Of a stretch of 64,000 nucleotides of DNA, positions 21,178-32,171 are shown one piece after another. Under the pieces are notes generated by a model, which saw only the letters and a list, made by a program, of their open reading frames with translations, did not search any database and had not been told where the DNA came from. How positions within the stretch are numbered: position 1 is the first letter of the stretch; the number at the start of each line of letters is the position of its first letter. Position numbers and translations under genes: made by a program. The stretch lies in assembly GCA_936450465.1 (NCBI GenBank), contig OW388297.1, positions 60,144,581-60,208,580 on the forward strand, written 5' to 3'. Origin of the DNA: Gibbula magus (taxonomy: Eukaryota; Mollusca; Gastropoda; Trochida; Trochidae).

Positions 21178-22893
21178 AAAAAAATAGAGCCATGGGCTCT
21201 GTAGCTCATCAGGATTTGATTTATTATCTAAGGTTGAATATCTAAGTTATCTCAAGTAATACATTGTTAACAAGAAAAAAAATAGTTTTTAAGTTCATGA
21301 CCCCTGTGACCTGTATTTGGAGTCAGAGGGTCACCAATCCTACAATTAAGAATCACCTTTGACCAAAGAGTCTCTACACAATTTTTCAGCTCTCTAGACC
21401 TTTTGGAACTGGAGAAGAAGATGAAAATATGTTTTTGGGGAAGTGACCTCTGTGACCCCATTTGGGGTCACGGGGTCACGAAATCTACAATTTAGAATCC
21501 CCATTGGCCAAGGAGTCTGCACACAACTTTTCAGCTCTCTAGACCTTTAGGAACTTGAGAAGAAGATGATAATAGGTTTTTAAAGATGTGACCCATGTGA
21601 CCCAATTTGGGGTCACGGGGTCACAAAATCTACAATTTAGAATCCTCATGGGCCAAGGAGTCTGCACACAACTTTTCAGTTCTCTAGAACTTTTGGAACT
21701 GGAGAAGAAGATGAAAATAGGTTTTTAAGGATGTGACCCCTGTGACCCATTTGGGGTCACGGGGTCACGAAATCTACAATTTAGAATCCCCATTGGCCAA
21801 GGAGTATGCACACAACTTTTCAGCTCTCTAGACCTTTTTGAACTAGAGAAGAAGATGAAAATAGGTTTTTAAGGATGTGACCCCTGTGCCCCATTTTGGG
21901 TCATGGGGTCACGAAATCTACAATTTAGAATCCCCATGGGCCAAGGAGTCTGCACACAATTTTTCAGCTCTCTAGACCTTTTTGAACTGGAGAAGAAGAT
22001 GAAAATAGGTTTTTAAGGATGTGACCCCTGTGACCACATTTTGGGTCATGGGGTCACGAAATCTACAATTTAGAATCCCCATGGGCCAAGGAGTCTGCAC
22101 ACAATTTTTCAGCTCTCTAGAACTTTTGGAACTGGAGAAGAAGATGAAAATAGGTTTTAAAGGATGTGACCCCTGTGACCCCATTTGGGGTCATGGGGTC
22201 ACGAAATCTACAATTTAGAATCCCCATTGGCCAAGGAGTCTGCACATAACATTTCAGCTCTGTGGAGTCATTGGTTCTGGAGAAGAAGTCGTAAAAGCGA
22301 AAAAAAATTTGGATGGACGGACGGACGGATGGACGGACGCGGGACAACATGCCATGCCATAAGCCCATCGGGCCTTTATTTAGAATCCCCATTACCCAAG
22401 GAGTTTGTACACAACTTTTCACCTCTCTAGAACTTTTGGAACTGGAGAAGAAGATGAAAATAGGTTTCTAAGGATGTGACCCCTGTGACCCCATTTTGGG
22501 TCATGGGGTCACGAAATCTACAATTTAGAATCCCCATGGGCCAAGGAGTCTGCACACAACTTTTCAGCTCTCTAGAACTTTTGGGACTGGAGAAGAAGAT
22601 GAAAATAGGTTTTTAAGGATGTGACCCCTGTGACCCCATTTGGGGTCATGGGGTCAAGAAATCTACAATTTAGAATCCCCATTGGCCAAGGAGTCTGCAC
22701 ATAACATTTCAGCTTTGTGGAGTCATTGGTTCTGGAGAAGAAGTCGAAAAAGCGAAAAGTTTACGGATGGACGGACGGACGGATGGACGTCCGGACGGAC
22801 GGACAGAGGGATGGACGGATGGACGGATGGACGGACGCCGGACACCATGCCATGCCATAAGCCCATCGGGCCTTTCAGGCCTGATGAGCTAAA
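21178..22893 (+). repeat. Family A element, long array with an internal extra terminus
   Basis: It starts with the hairpin AGAGCCATGGGCTCT and TAGCTCATCAGG, followed by about eight monomers of ~145 bp. At 22,310-22,375 there is a GGAC tract and most of the 3' module (AAGCCCATCGGGCCTTT), after which monomers resume in mid-unit. A second, longer GGAC tract (22,766-22,843) and complete 3' module end the element at CCTGATGAGCTAAAAAT. The internal terminus is best explained by recombination between two copies. Confidence 0.9.
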
Positions 22894-23454
22894 AATAATA
22901 AATGAAATAAAAAATGAACTTAGGACCACCCTAAGTGAGTCCCAACCCTGGCGGTTGCTAACCAAGCCAAACAAAATTACATAATTATACCTTCAGTCAG
23001 ATTTTGTTCAAATATTTTTTATCGTGTCGGAACTAATCACGGCTAGATTATATAATTTCAGTTTAATTGTTTTGACAATTACTAGCGTAAATTGACAAAA
23101 ACAAAATTTTAAATACACATCATACATATATATATAGGCCTACACAGTTTTATTATGGTGATGTGGCTATATATTGCCGCCATAAAAATAAATATTAATC
23201 AAATGTATTTCACTTATATGTTCACAGAAATACAGCATTTATTATTTGAAAAGAAAAAAAAATGCCATGGTACAAATATTTTAAAGTTGTTAATACATGT
23301 AGATTCTAGGCCTATGATTCCTATATGATTTGTCAAAATTATCATCAAACTATATGACCGCTGCAGTTTATGTAATGAGCAGCAACTTATCTTTATGTCA
23401 CAAAAACATTTATCTAGCCAACTATTTGAAAAGAGATTTGTATGCATGAGCGTA
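22894..23454. other. AT-rich intron sequence, nothing recognised
   Basis: About 560 bp, AT-rich, without open frames of note or repeat signatures. Confidence 0.5.
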
Positions 23455-23565
23455 GCTAGGAAAATAGGAGTAGTACGCAGTACGAGGCCGCGAAGCGGCC
23501 GAGCTGGCTAGGGGGGTCTGGGGGCATGCCCCCGCCAGGAAATTTTAGGATTTTAGTGCCTATAG
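23455..23565. repeat. GC-rich repeat with nested palindromes
   Basis: A GC-rich island in AT-rich sequence with the hairpin GGCCGCGAAGCGGCC and the palindrome GGGGGCATGCCCCC. It begins GCGTAGCTAGG. It looks like the end of a dispersed DNA transposon; the other end is not seen. Confidence 0.45.
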
Positions 23566-23701
23566 ATGCGATTTCCAGGCACCTGACAGACATTTTGGAA
23601 ACTTCAAATAAGTAGATTTTTGTATAAATATATTTCGTCTATGTTCTATATTAGAAAATAAATTGATATGAATTAACTATTGTAAATAAATTCAGGTTAA
23701 T

Positions 23702-24162
23702 CTTGTATTTCTTATAGAGAGAGGTGTCTGCATAAGCTATGAACTGTAATTTCTTGAAAGAGTCGGACACACATCTTTGAACAGAGTTCAATTTCAACAC
23801 GTTTCCATGGAAACGAAAAAAACGGGCAGACGGACGGACGGGGTGATGACTATTTCCCACGGTATTACATACCAGTGGGATAATAATACACAAAGAATGG
23901 ATAATACACATACAAAGTTTGAGAAAGATATGACCCATCTGCTCTGGAAAGTAAGCTATCGTAGAACAGAGTCCAAATCCAACACATTTCCGTGAAAAAA
24001 AAGGAAATTTTTTTCAGAAATGTATAAATATCAAAAGGCATCTCTTCAGAAGGTGGGGGATACACATGTGAAGTTTCAGAAAGATACCTTGAGCGGTTTT
24101 TGAGTTCTGCTGCGGCAACAAACCTAACCCTGCATTTTCGACACGTTTCGATGGAAAAGAAA
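23702..24162 (+). repeat. Family D fragments (two 3' monomer groups, one terminus)
   Basis: Monomer remnants (CACGTTTCCATGGAAACG) lead to a short GGAC tract (GACGGACGGACGGGGTG) and the family D terminal hairpin (TTCCCACGGTATTACATACC, AGTGGGATAA) ending near 23,886. Further monomer pieces follow (TATCAAAAGGCATCTCTTC, AAGTTTCAGAAAGATAC) up to the start of family E. Confidence 0.7.
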
Positions 24163-24623
24163 AACAAGTGAAGAAGCGAGTATAACTCACATACCCCCGC
24201 TTCTCCCTTACTTCAACAAATTTCATTATCAGCAAAAGACATATTAATAGGTCTACGTTCAATAATAAATTTGAAAATTAATTAAGTTCTAACTCTCAAA
24301 GGCACAACTAGGGATCATAGTTGACATGCGCATGAAATTTGATGAAGCTAGCATGAATAGTGTTGGACAAAGGGTCCGCACAAAATGATTTCCTCATAGT
24401 CACTTTTTAGTCACATTTCCATGGCAACCATAAAAATTAAAATTCAGAAATAGTTCTAACCCTCAAAAGGCACAACTAGGGATCATGGTTGACATGTGTA
24501 TGAAGTTTGGTGATGTTAGCATGTATAGTTTGGGAGATCTGCTCCGCACAAAGTTTTGGGACGGACAGACGGACGGAAAGAATGAACGCTATATACCCCC
24601 ACTTACGCTGGCGGGGGTATAAT
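24163..24623 (+). repeat. Family E element, complete
   Basis: It starts AACAAGTGAAGAAGCGAG, then ATAACTCACATACCCCCGC (GTGA and TCAC pair). It holds two ~190-bp monomers (CTAACTCTCAAAGGCACAAC), a short GACGGACGGA tract, and the terminal hairpin TATACCCCCACTTACGCTGG closed by CGGGGGTATA. The 5' box ACATACCCCCGC is complementary to the 3' GCGGGGGTAT. Confidence 0.8.
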
Positions 24624-26055
24624 TAAAATTTTCAAAAAACTGAAAATATCAAAATATTCATTTATTTATTTATATTTATTTACCGGTATATATGATATTT
24701 AATTTAAAAATAGATTGATGAAGTGGAAACAAACTGCAGATCAAAATGTTAAGTCTAATTAGGAGATAAACCTACTGTGTTTCGAACTTTTTGTGAGTCT
24801 AACGTAGATTCGATACCGATTTTTATCATTCGGAGCCGAACGCGTATCTTACTAGTTGAAAACATTTCAGTTACTTGAAATTAATTAATTTTGAGAGTTA
24901 TTTGTTACCTATACTGCTATACACAGGTTAGAAAATGACAATGCCATCTGTCAAATTTGAGAAAGGGGCACATATTAAGAGAAATCGAAAAAAAAATGTT
25001 GAGTCGGGCCGGATCTTGTGAACATGATGTATATGTTCGCGGTGATTCGCCCCAACTAATTTTCGGGTATTCATTGTCATTCAACATAGGCAAATCAACC
25101 AATCAGAATCAAGGATACACCGAAATCATGTTACAATAAAATATGATAATTAAGTGACAACATAGATTTTAATCAAATAGAAGATATAAGTTTGTAAATC
25201 TTATCGTATCTCCGCCTTGAAAGCTTTCCTCTACTAATTTCCACCACTAGTCCAATATCGCGACCATTCATGTGACGTCATAACTGATCGAGCTTATGAC
25301 GTCATTGTATGAGAACCGAAACCGGTTCGTTCACGGCTTATCGCGGTCTTGATCGACTACTGTAGTTTCACTGTTTAAAACATCGGTCCAAATAAGAATA
25401 ACTTCCCAAAACAGATACACAGATTAAATTGCGTAGAAGGAAAACATGATGGAAACCGTAAAGTGAAGATAAGTGATTTACGCATGTTTATTTCAATGAC
25501 ATATAGTTTGGCCTAGAATATTACGTCACCATGTATCCAAACGCGGTAAATCGGCGTTCACAAAAATCGTGTTCGAACCTCCGTTCGACCATAAAATAAA
25601 CCAATCAAAAACAAGGATTTTAAAATGTCATGGTAGAATGAATTATTACGTTTTGTCTGTTGAAAAATTAACCAAATTAAATTTGACTGAATTTTAATTA
25701 TGCCTGTGGTCGAGTCGGTTGGTTAATCTTTCGTGATGTTGGCTATTGATAAAACTTATCAATAAATTAACGATGGGATGTAGCAAATTTAATGCACTGC
25801 CATCATTATTATGTCATATAGCCTATTATTTACAAAATGACAATTCCTTCCTATGATACCGTTACATGATGTATATAGGTCTACATAAGGTAAACACCAC
25901 CATATATGTAGCCTTGTTCATTTGAGAATTTTGAGGAAATAACTGTGGCTGTTGATTTGAGAGACTCAGTGAAACTGGCAGAGCCCAGTGCAGAGGTGAA
26001 TATAGATTGAATTTACATGATAGCAGAGCTGAAGATTGACTTTGAAGAGAAAATT
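24624..26055. other. AT-rich sequence with one relic transposon end and paired CRE sites
   Basis: At 24,762-24,782 a single copy of GGAGATAAACCTACTGTGTT matches the end of the palindrome at 3,311. Two TGACGTCA palindromes lie at 25,273-25,280 and 25,297-25,304. The sequence up to 26,055 should contain the 5' leader or long terminal repeat of the copia-like element, but I could not define it. GGCAGAGCCCAGTGCAG at about 25,978 could be part of a primer-binding region. Confidence 0.45.
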
Positions 26056-26880
26056 ATGGCTGTGAACTTTAAAGCACCACCACCTTTGAAAGAAGACAGT
26101 GTTTATGAGGTTTGGAAAATGAGTTGAATGTGTGGAGTCTCATGACAGATGTTGTTAAAGAAAAAAAAGCATTGGCAGTGACTCTCACACTCACTGGTCA
26201 GGCAAAGGCTAAAGCATTAGAAATTGATCTAAACATGAAAGAAGGTTTGTCAACTTTACTGAAAGCACTGGATTCCTTGTACCAACAAGATGAAATAGAC
26301 TTGGCTTATTCAACTTACACCCAGTTTGATAGCTATCGGCGGACAGATGGGACTTGTATGAATGAATACATTATTGAGTTTGAAAGAAGAAATGGCATGT
26401 GTAAACGATATAAGTTGGAATTTCCTGACCCAATTCTTGCGTTTAAACTACTTGATTGTGCAAATCTTTCAGTTAGAGAAAGACAGTTGGTGTTGACAGC
26501 TGCACATGACAGGAAATACGACACAGTTTTATAAATCTGCTTTGAAAAGAATATTCAGTGACAGCATTACAACTGGAGATAAACCAGAAACTAGTATTGA
26601 CATAAAACAGGAAGCAGCCGACATGACTCAAAACATACCAAAAAATAAACCAAGATACTTCATGGAAAATAGAGCACAACCACAGACAAATTACCACAAA
26701 GGAACAAATCCAATAGAAACATATGGACGGAGAACAAGGTGTGCAATCTGTCGATCAACATTCCACTGGGTAAAAGACTGTCCACACAAAGATGCAGATA
26801 AATTTAAACTGGCAGAAGATGACAAGAAACGTGAAGAAACATGCAATTTAACTTTGTTCACCAAAGAAGAAGAAATAGAA
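26056..26880 (+). pseudogene. Ty1/copia-like Gag with CCHC zinc knuckle, frameshifted
   Basis: The start ATG at 26,056 opens with MAVNFKAPPPLKEDSVYEVW. A one-base deletion near 26,118 moves to the frame with NELNVWSLMTDVVKEKKALA and LLDCANLSVRERQLVLTAAH, typical of copia Gag in invertebrates. Another frame change near 26,530 leads to RTRCAICRSTFHWVKDCPHK, a CCHC knuckle (C-x2-C-x4-H-x4-C). Gag packages the element RNA. This is the first of six pieces of one element that continues at 36,647, 49,929, 51,991, 53,023 and 54,097. Confidence 0.85.
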
Positions 26881-27191
26881 AACCAAATCTTTATGACCGA
26901 GGCCTTTGGATGTGCAGTTCTGGACACAGCCTGTACAAGAACAGTGTGTGGACGACAATGGTTTGAGAATTATATGCAGCATTTGAGCCAGAAAAGAAAT
27001 CTGACGTAGTAATCAATGATAATGAGAAAGCGCTCAGATTTGGAGATGGTGTTAAGGTGTTATCATCAATGAAAGCAACAATTCTAACTATTCAAACTAT
27101 TGGTGAAACAGATTGCACGATTGAAACTGAGGTGGCCGATGCTGACATCCCAATGTTGTTAAGCAAGGAATCATTGAAGAAAGCTGGTACT
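26881..27191 (+). pseudogene. Ty1/copia-like aspartic protease, interrupted
   Basis: The open frame with FGCAVLDTACTRTVCG holds the catalytic aspartate of a copia-type protease in the form DTAC rather than DTG/DSG. A stop at 27,007 and frame changes follow; ADIPMLLSKESLKKAGT is the C-terminal protease segment. Coding similarity stops at 27,191 and resumes at 36,647 with LDLGSDRAEML in the order expected for the same gene. Confidence 0.8.
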
Positions 27192-27469
27192 CCCTTTTTA
27201 ACACTACTAAGCTTGGTACTTTAAGAAAACTGTCAATGTTCTGTAAAATTATAATGTCGTTATTCCAAAAATAGTGTCCATAACTTCACAATGTCTCTAT
27301 TTTTAATTTAATTACTGTAACCTTATATTCTATGTTGTGATTTATATATGTGGCTCATTTTCAAAATTGGTAGGGTTTTCAGATCCTAATAAATGCAAAA
27401 ACAAATTCCTCAAAAATATTCACTTTTTCTTCAAATAAACTTGCAAACACTTAATTATTTAAAAATAAA

Positions 27470-28112
27470 AATAGAGCCATGGGCTCTGTAGCTCATCAGG
27501 ATTTCATTGATTTATTATCTAAGGTTGAATATCTAAGTTATCTCAAGTAATATGTTGTTAATAAGCAAACAATAGGTTTTTAGATCATGACCCCTGTGAC
27601 CCGTATTTGGAGTAACAGGGTAACCAATCCTACAATTAAGAATCACCTTTGACCAAAGAGTCTCTATACACAACATTTCACCTTTCTAGAGCTTTACATA
27701 CTTGAGATAAAGACGAAAATAGGTTTTTGGGTCATGACCCGTGACCTAGATTGGGGTCACAGGGTCACAAATTCTACAAATTAGAATCCCCATTGGCCAA
27801 GGAGTCTGAACACAACTTTTCAGCTCTCTAGACCTTTTTGAGCTGGAGAAGAAGATGAAAATAGGTTTATAAGGATGTGATCCCTGTGACCCCATTTGTT
27901 GTCACGGGGTCACGAAATCTACAATTTAGAATCCCCATTGGCCAAGGAGTCTGCACATAAAATTTCAGCTCTGTGGAGTCATTGGTTCTGGAGAAGAAGT
28001 CGAAAAAGTGAAAAGTTTACGGATGGACGGACGGATGGACGGACGGATGGACGGACGCCGGACACCATGCCATGCCATAAGCCCATCGGGCATTTCAGGC
28101 CTGATGAGCTAA
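27470..28112 (+). repeat. Family A element, complete, short
   Basis: It starts AAAATAGAGCCATGGGCTCT and TAGCTCATCAGG, with about three monomers, a GGAC/GGAT tract (28,021-28,058), then AAGCCCATCGGGC, ending CCTGATGAGCTAAAAAT. Confidence 0.9.
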
Positions 28113-28802
28113 AAATAAAAATATCCAGGCTTAAATGTACCGATTGACCATTTAATTGATGCATAAGTAATTAATGGGACAGGAAAATGTCCTGACCGTT
28201 ACCACTTCTAAAACAGAATATAAAATCTTTAAAGTCTTAATTTTTATCTTTCATTTTTTTAACACAAAATAATGGCATTGTTCGAAAATATTAGTTTGTA
28301 TTCAGTTATAACCAGATGCAATTGTCTAATTTAAACATATGCTTCTTAACCCAAAAGTTCTTTTGATGACGCCTACATAAAATGGAGTGTTTATGTATTA
28401 TCATAAATAAATTAGAGTAGTTAATTAACACCAGTAACGGTCAGGACATTACTGGTAACGGTTTGGACAGGAACGGTAACGGGTTGGACATCAATCTTAA
28501 ACAATTTAATCTAAAATAGAAAAAGTAATGCGAAATGAATAAGTAAACAGTATTTAGCATAACTGTTAACTCCAATTTTGATTGACAGTGAAATGTATAT
28601 TAGAAAAGTAACTTGTAACAAATATGACATGTTTTGCTTATTTTTGTGGTAACGGTTTGGAAATTTTTTACAAAATTAATATAAAACTTGTTGGATTTTA
28701 AAAATAACATTATTATAACATCAATAGAACATAAAACAAACTGTTTGGATTACAAAGGTACTTATTACAGAAAAAATAGTGCAATTTGGAATCAACATTT
28801 AA

Positions 28803-29536
28803 AACAAGAGTCATCAGAAGATGACATATCCCACCGGTTCCACAAAATTTGTAAAACACATCTTTAACAGATACTTGTGTATCTACTACTGTACTTCAGT
28901 TAGTGGGTATTACAGATGATGAGTTTCAGGTATGTTAAGGGTTTTAGACTTCTGCTCCAGAAGCAGTCAAAATCAACAACAGAAACAGAAAAAAATAAAT
29001 CTTTCAGAATAAATCTGAAAATATCAAAAGGCACCACTTCAGTTAGTGGGTAATACACATGCAAAGTTTCAGGAAGATATGATCAACGGTTTTGGAGCTG
29101 TGCTCCGGAACCGAACCTGTCTCTGAACAAAGTCCAAATTAAACAAGTTTCTACGGAAACGAAAAAAAAAAAAAATATTCATAAATCTGAAAATATCAAA
29201 AGGCACCACTTCAGTTAGTGGGTAATACACATGCAAAGTTTCAGGAAGATATGATGAACGGTTTTGGAGCTGTGGTCCGGAAACGAACCTGTCTCTGAAC
29301 AAAGTCCAAATTCAACAAGTTTCTATGGAAACGAAAAAAAAAAAAAAAAATTCAGAAATCTGAAAATATCAAAAGGCACCACTTCAGTTAGTGGGTAATG
29401 CACATGCACAGTTTCAGAAAGATATCATGAACGGTTTTCGAGTTCTGCTCCGGAAACGAAATGATTACGGACGGACGGACGGACAGACGGACGGGGTGAT
29501 GACTATATCCCACGGTATTACATACCGGTGGGATAA
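28803..29536 (+). repeat. Family D element, complete
   Basis: It starts AACAAGAGTCATCAGAAG, then ATGACATATCCCACCGG. It has about three ~172-bp monomers (CAAAAGGCACCACTTCAG, TGCTCCGGAACC) with A-rich joints, a GGAC tract at 29,468-29,501 and the terminal hairpin (ATCCCACGGTATTACATACC, GGTGGGATAA). The 5' box ATATCCCACCGG is complementary to the 3' CCGGTGGGATA. It lies inside the GGTAACGG motif field. Confidence 0.9.
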
Positions 29537-29579
29537 AAAATAGTAACAGTTGTGACATTTTTGGTAACGGTTAGGACGT

Positions 29580-30538
29580 ATGTATTTAAAATCAATATAA
29601 ATTTGTGAATAAATTTAGTTTTTTCAGTAAGGACATTTTACGGCTTCGTAAGAACATGAAACATACCGTCTTGATTAAAAAGTTACCAAATATAGAAGAA
29701 AAAGTGAAATTTAGGGCATACAAATAATATGAGTGGTAATGGTTGCAACATTTTAGGTAACGGTCAGGACATCAGTGTTTTAAATGAATATTTTCCATCT
29801 AAAAACTGAACGGTTCTATAACAACTATGACTCTGTACACCTCTTCATAATGCACAAACAACTGTATAGTTATCAATTGTTAATATTACTATCCAATGTT
29901 AACTCATTATGACATAAACATGTTTCAATAAATTATAGATCAAGTTGGCATTTGTCAGCTGAGTAGCAATAGTGAGATGGCAACAAGTATTTTTCAATTC
30001 CAAAGAATTTGACAACATATCACTATTATATAAACTCCAAAAGTTATTTAGTCATTAGGTATAATGGAATTATCATTATCTTTTTTACTGACTTGCACAC
30101 AACAAACAAAACTATACAGGTTGGATACAAATAAGTTTATTAGAAATACGTTATTAAGATAGGTGTTAAAAACTTTCTTCTCACATGTTTTGGTTACATA
30201 TCAATAAAAGCAGAGGTCAGAGATCATTGACCTTTTGTTGCCACTCCTCAGCTATTCTTCAGCTAGATAATTGGCCTTTATTTACAGATAGATATCTGAT
30301 TCCTCTGGTGATGTCTTATTCATTTCATTAATAAATAAAGCCATTTCGTAATAGAAAAACAAACAAATTTTAGTGATTTATGTGGTATTGAGAGACTATA
30401 CTAATGTCAAAACTACTAACTAATATATGAACAAAACAAATTTGAACATAGGTTTAACGTGTATATAAATATAAATTCTGTTCCAAATCGTTACAATAAA
30501 ATCTAGAACATTGCTTAATGTAAGTAAAATCATATTAA
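29580..30538. other. AT-rich spacer within the 27.2-36.6 kb insertion
   Basis: AT-rich, with two motif copies at its left part (29,734 and 29,756) and otherwise nothing recognised. Confidence 0.5.
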
Positions 30539-31896
30539 AACTAGAACAGCGTTTGCGGGACACCGCAAAAGCAGAGCAGCTCCGAAACTTTGGGTCTCGC
30601 CTTTCCCTGTTCCACCTTCTCCTCAGCATAAATAAAATGGGATTTTTTTTTGGACAAAAATCTGTTCATTATTCAAGTCATTCTAACAAGTTGAATTATC
30701 ACTGACAGATTTTAGCGAAAACGTTTTCAAATCTTGGTCTTTCTCCATAGTTGATATATACCAAAAGAGCCTGACAGCACAAAAATGTTTGAAGTTACCG
30801 TGTTTACAAGGATTATTGTAGTGATTTAAGAACTCATGATCTTGACCTTTGACCTTGAACGTGAACATGTCAGAATCATTCCCCAGATTTATAAGAAAGA
30901 AGCTATGTATATGACGTGTTAGACTTTCTTTGAAAAAAGTTATTTAGAGATTTCAGAACTGGTCACCATGACCATATCTCGTAACCTTGACCTTTGATCT
31001 TCAAGGTCACACAGTCAATGATCACTTTTCATTGTGTATAACAATCATGTAATGATTCAAAGTGTTAATAGTTAAAATAAGGCATGTTCACAACTGCATG
31101 CTTAAGTTGTGACCTCGCTGTGACCTTGACCTTGGACAGATTTTAGCGAAAACCTTTTCAAATCTCAGTCTTTCTCTGTAGTTGATTTATAAGTAAGGGC
31201 CTGATAGCACAGAAGTTGTTGACGTTATTGTGTTTACTAGGATTTTTGTAGTGATTTCAAAACTCATGACCTTGACCTTTGACCTTGAATGTGAGCTTGT
31301 CAAAATAATTCCCCAGGTGTACAAGAAAGAAGCTATATATATGAGGTGTTGATACCTTCATGGAAAAAAGTTATTTAGTGATTTCAGAACTGGTGACCAA
31401 GACCCTATCTCGTGACCTTGACCTTTAAAATTCAAGGTCACACAATCAGTGATCACTTTTCATTGTGTATCACAATCATGTAATGATTCAAAATGTTAAT
31501 AGTTGAAAATAAGACATTTTCGCAAAAGCATGCTTAAGTTGTGACCTCGCTATGACCTTGACCTTTCACAGATGTTAGCGAAAACCTTTTCAAATATTGG
31601 CCTTTCTCCATAGCTGATATACACCAAAGAAGAGCCTGATAGCACACATATTTTTCAAGTTATCGTGTTTACAAGGATTTTTTTAGTGATTTCAGAACAC
31701 GTGACCTTGACCTTTGACCTTGAATGTGAACATGTCCAAAAAAATCCCCAGGGGCATAAGTAAGAAGTTATGTATATGAGTTCTCAAAACCTTCTAGGAA
31801 AAAAGTTATAGCGAATAAAAAACGCACCGGCGCCGGCGGCGACGGAAACTGCGCAAAAACTGATAGCAGCTCCGACTAAGTCGGAGCTGCTAATTA
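30539..31896 (+). repeat. Family I element, 5'-complete
   Basis: It starts AACTAGAACAGCG, TTTGCGGGACACCGC (hairpin) and AGCAGCTCCG. It then holds about three ~430-bp monomers carrying TGACCTTGACCTTTGACC and ATCACTTTTCATTGTGT. It ends in the perfect hairpin at 31,865-31,891 (AGCAGCTCCGACT and complement). AGCAGCTCCG at the 5' side pairs with the 3' CGGAGCTGCT. No GGAC tract in this family. Perfect DR1 sites are at 30,843, 31,273 and 31,708. Confidence 0.85.
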
Positions 31897-32171
31897 CGAA
31901 AGGCATTCATAAATATGGAATCATTTGATGAAATATTCCATATTGACACAGATTCATTATATTTAGGTAGATGAATCAAACTAAAATTCAAAATATGAAA
32001 AAAAAGTTCCAAACCGTTACCACATTTGTCCAAACCGTTACCATGAATTTCGTAGGCATTGATTTTATAAAAAATATAAATTTAACCTGACACAAATGTT
32101 TTAGTTTTAATCATTTAAGAAAGATATATAAGTAAATAAAATTCCACCATCCCACTTCAGTAAATAAATTA

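Noticed and set aside
25600..26055. 5' LTR of the copia-like element
   Set aside because: No direct repeat of this stretch could be found after 55,400, so the LTR cannot be delimited.
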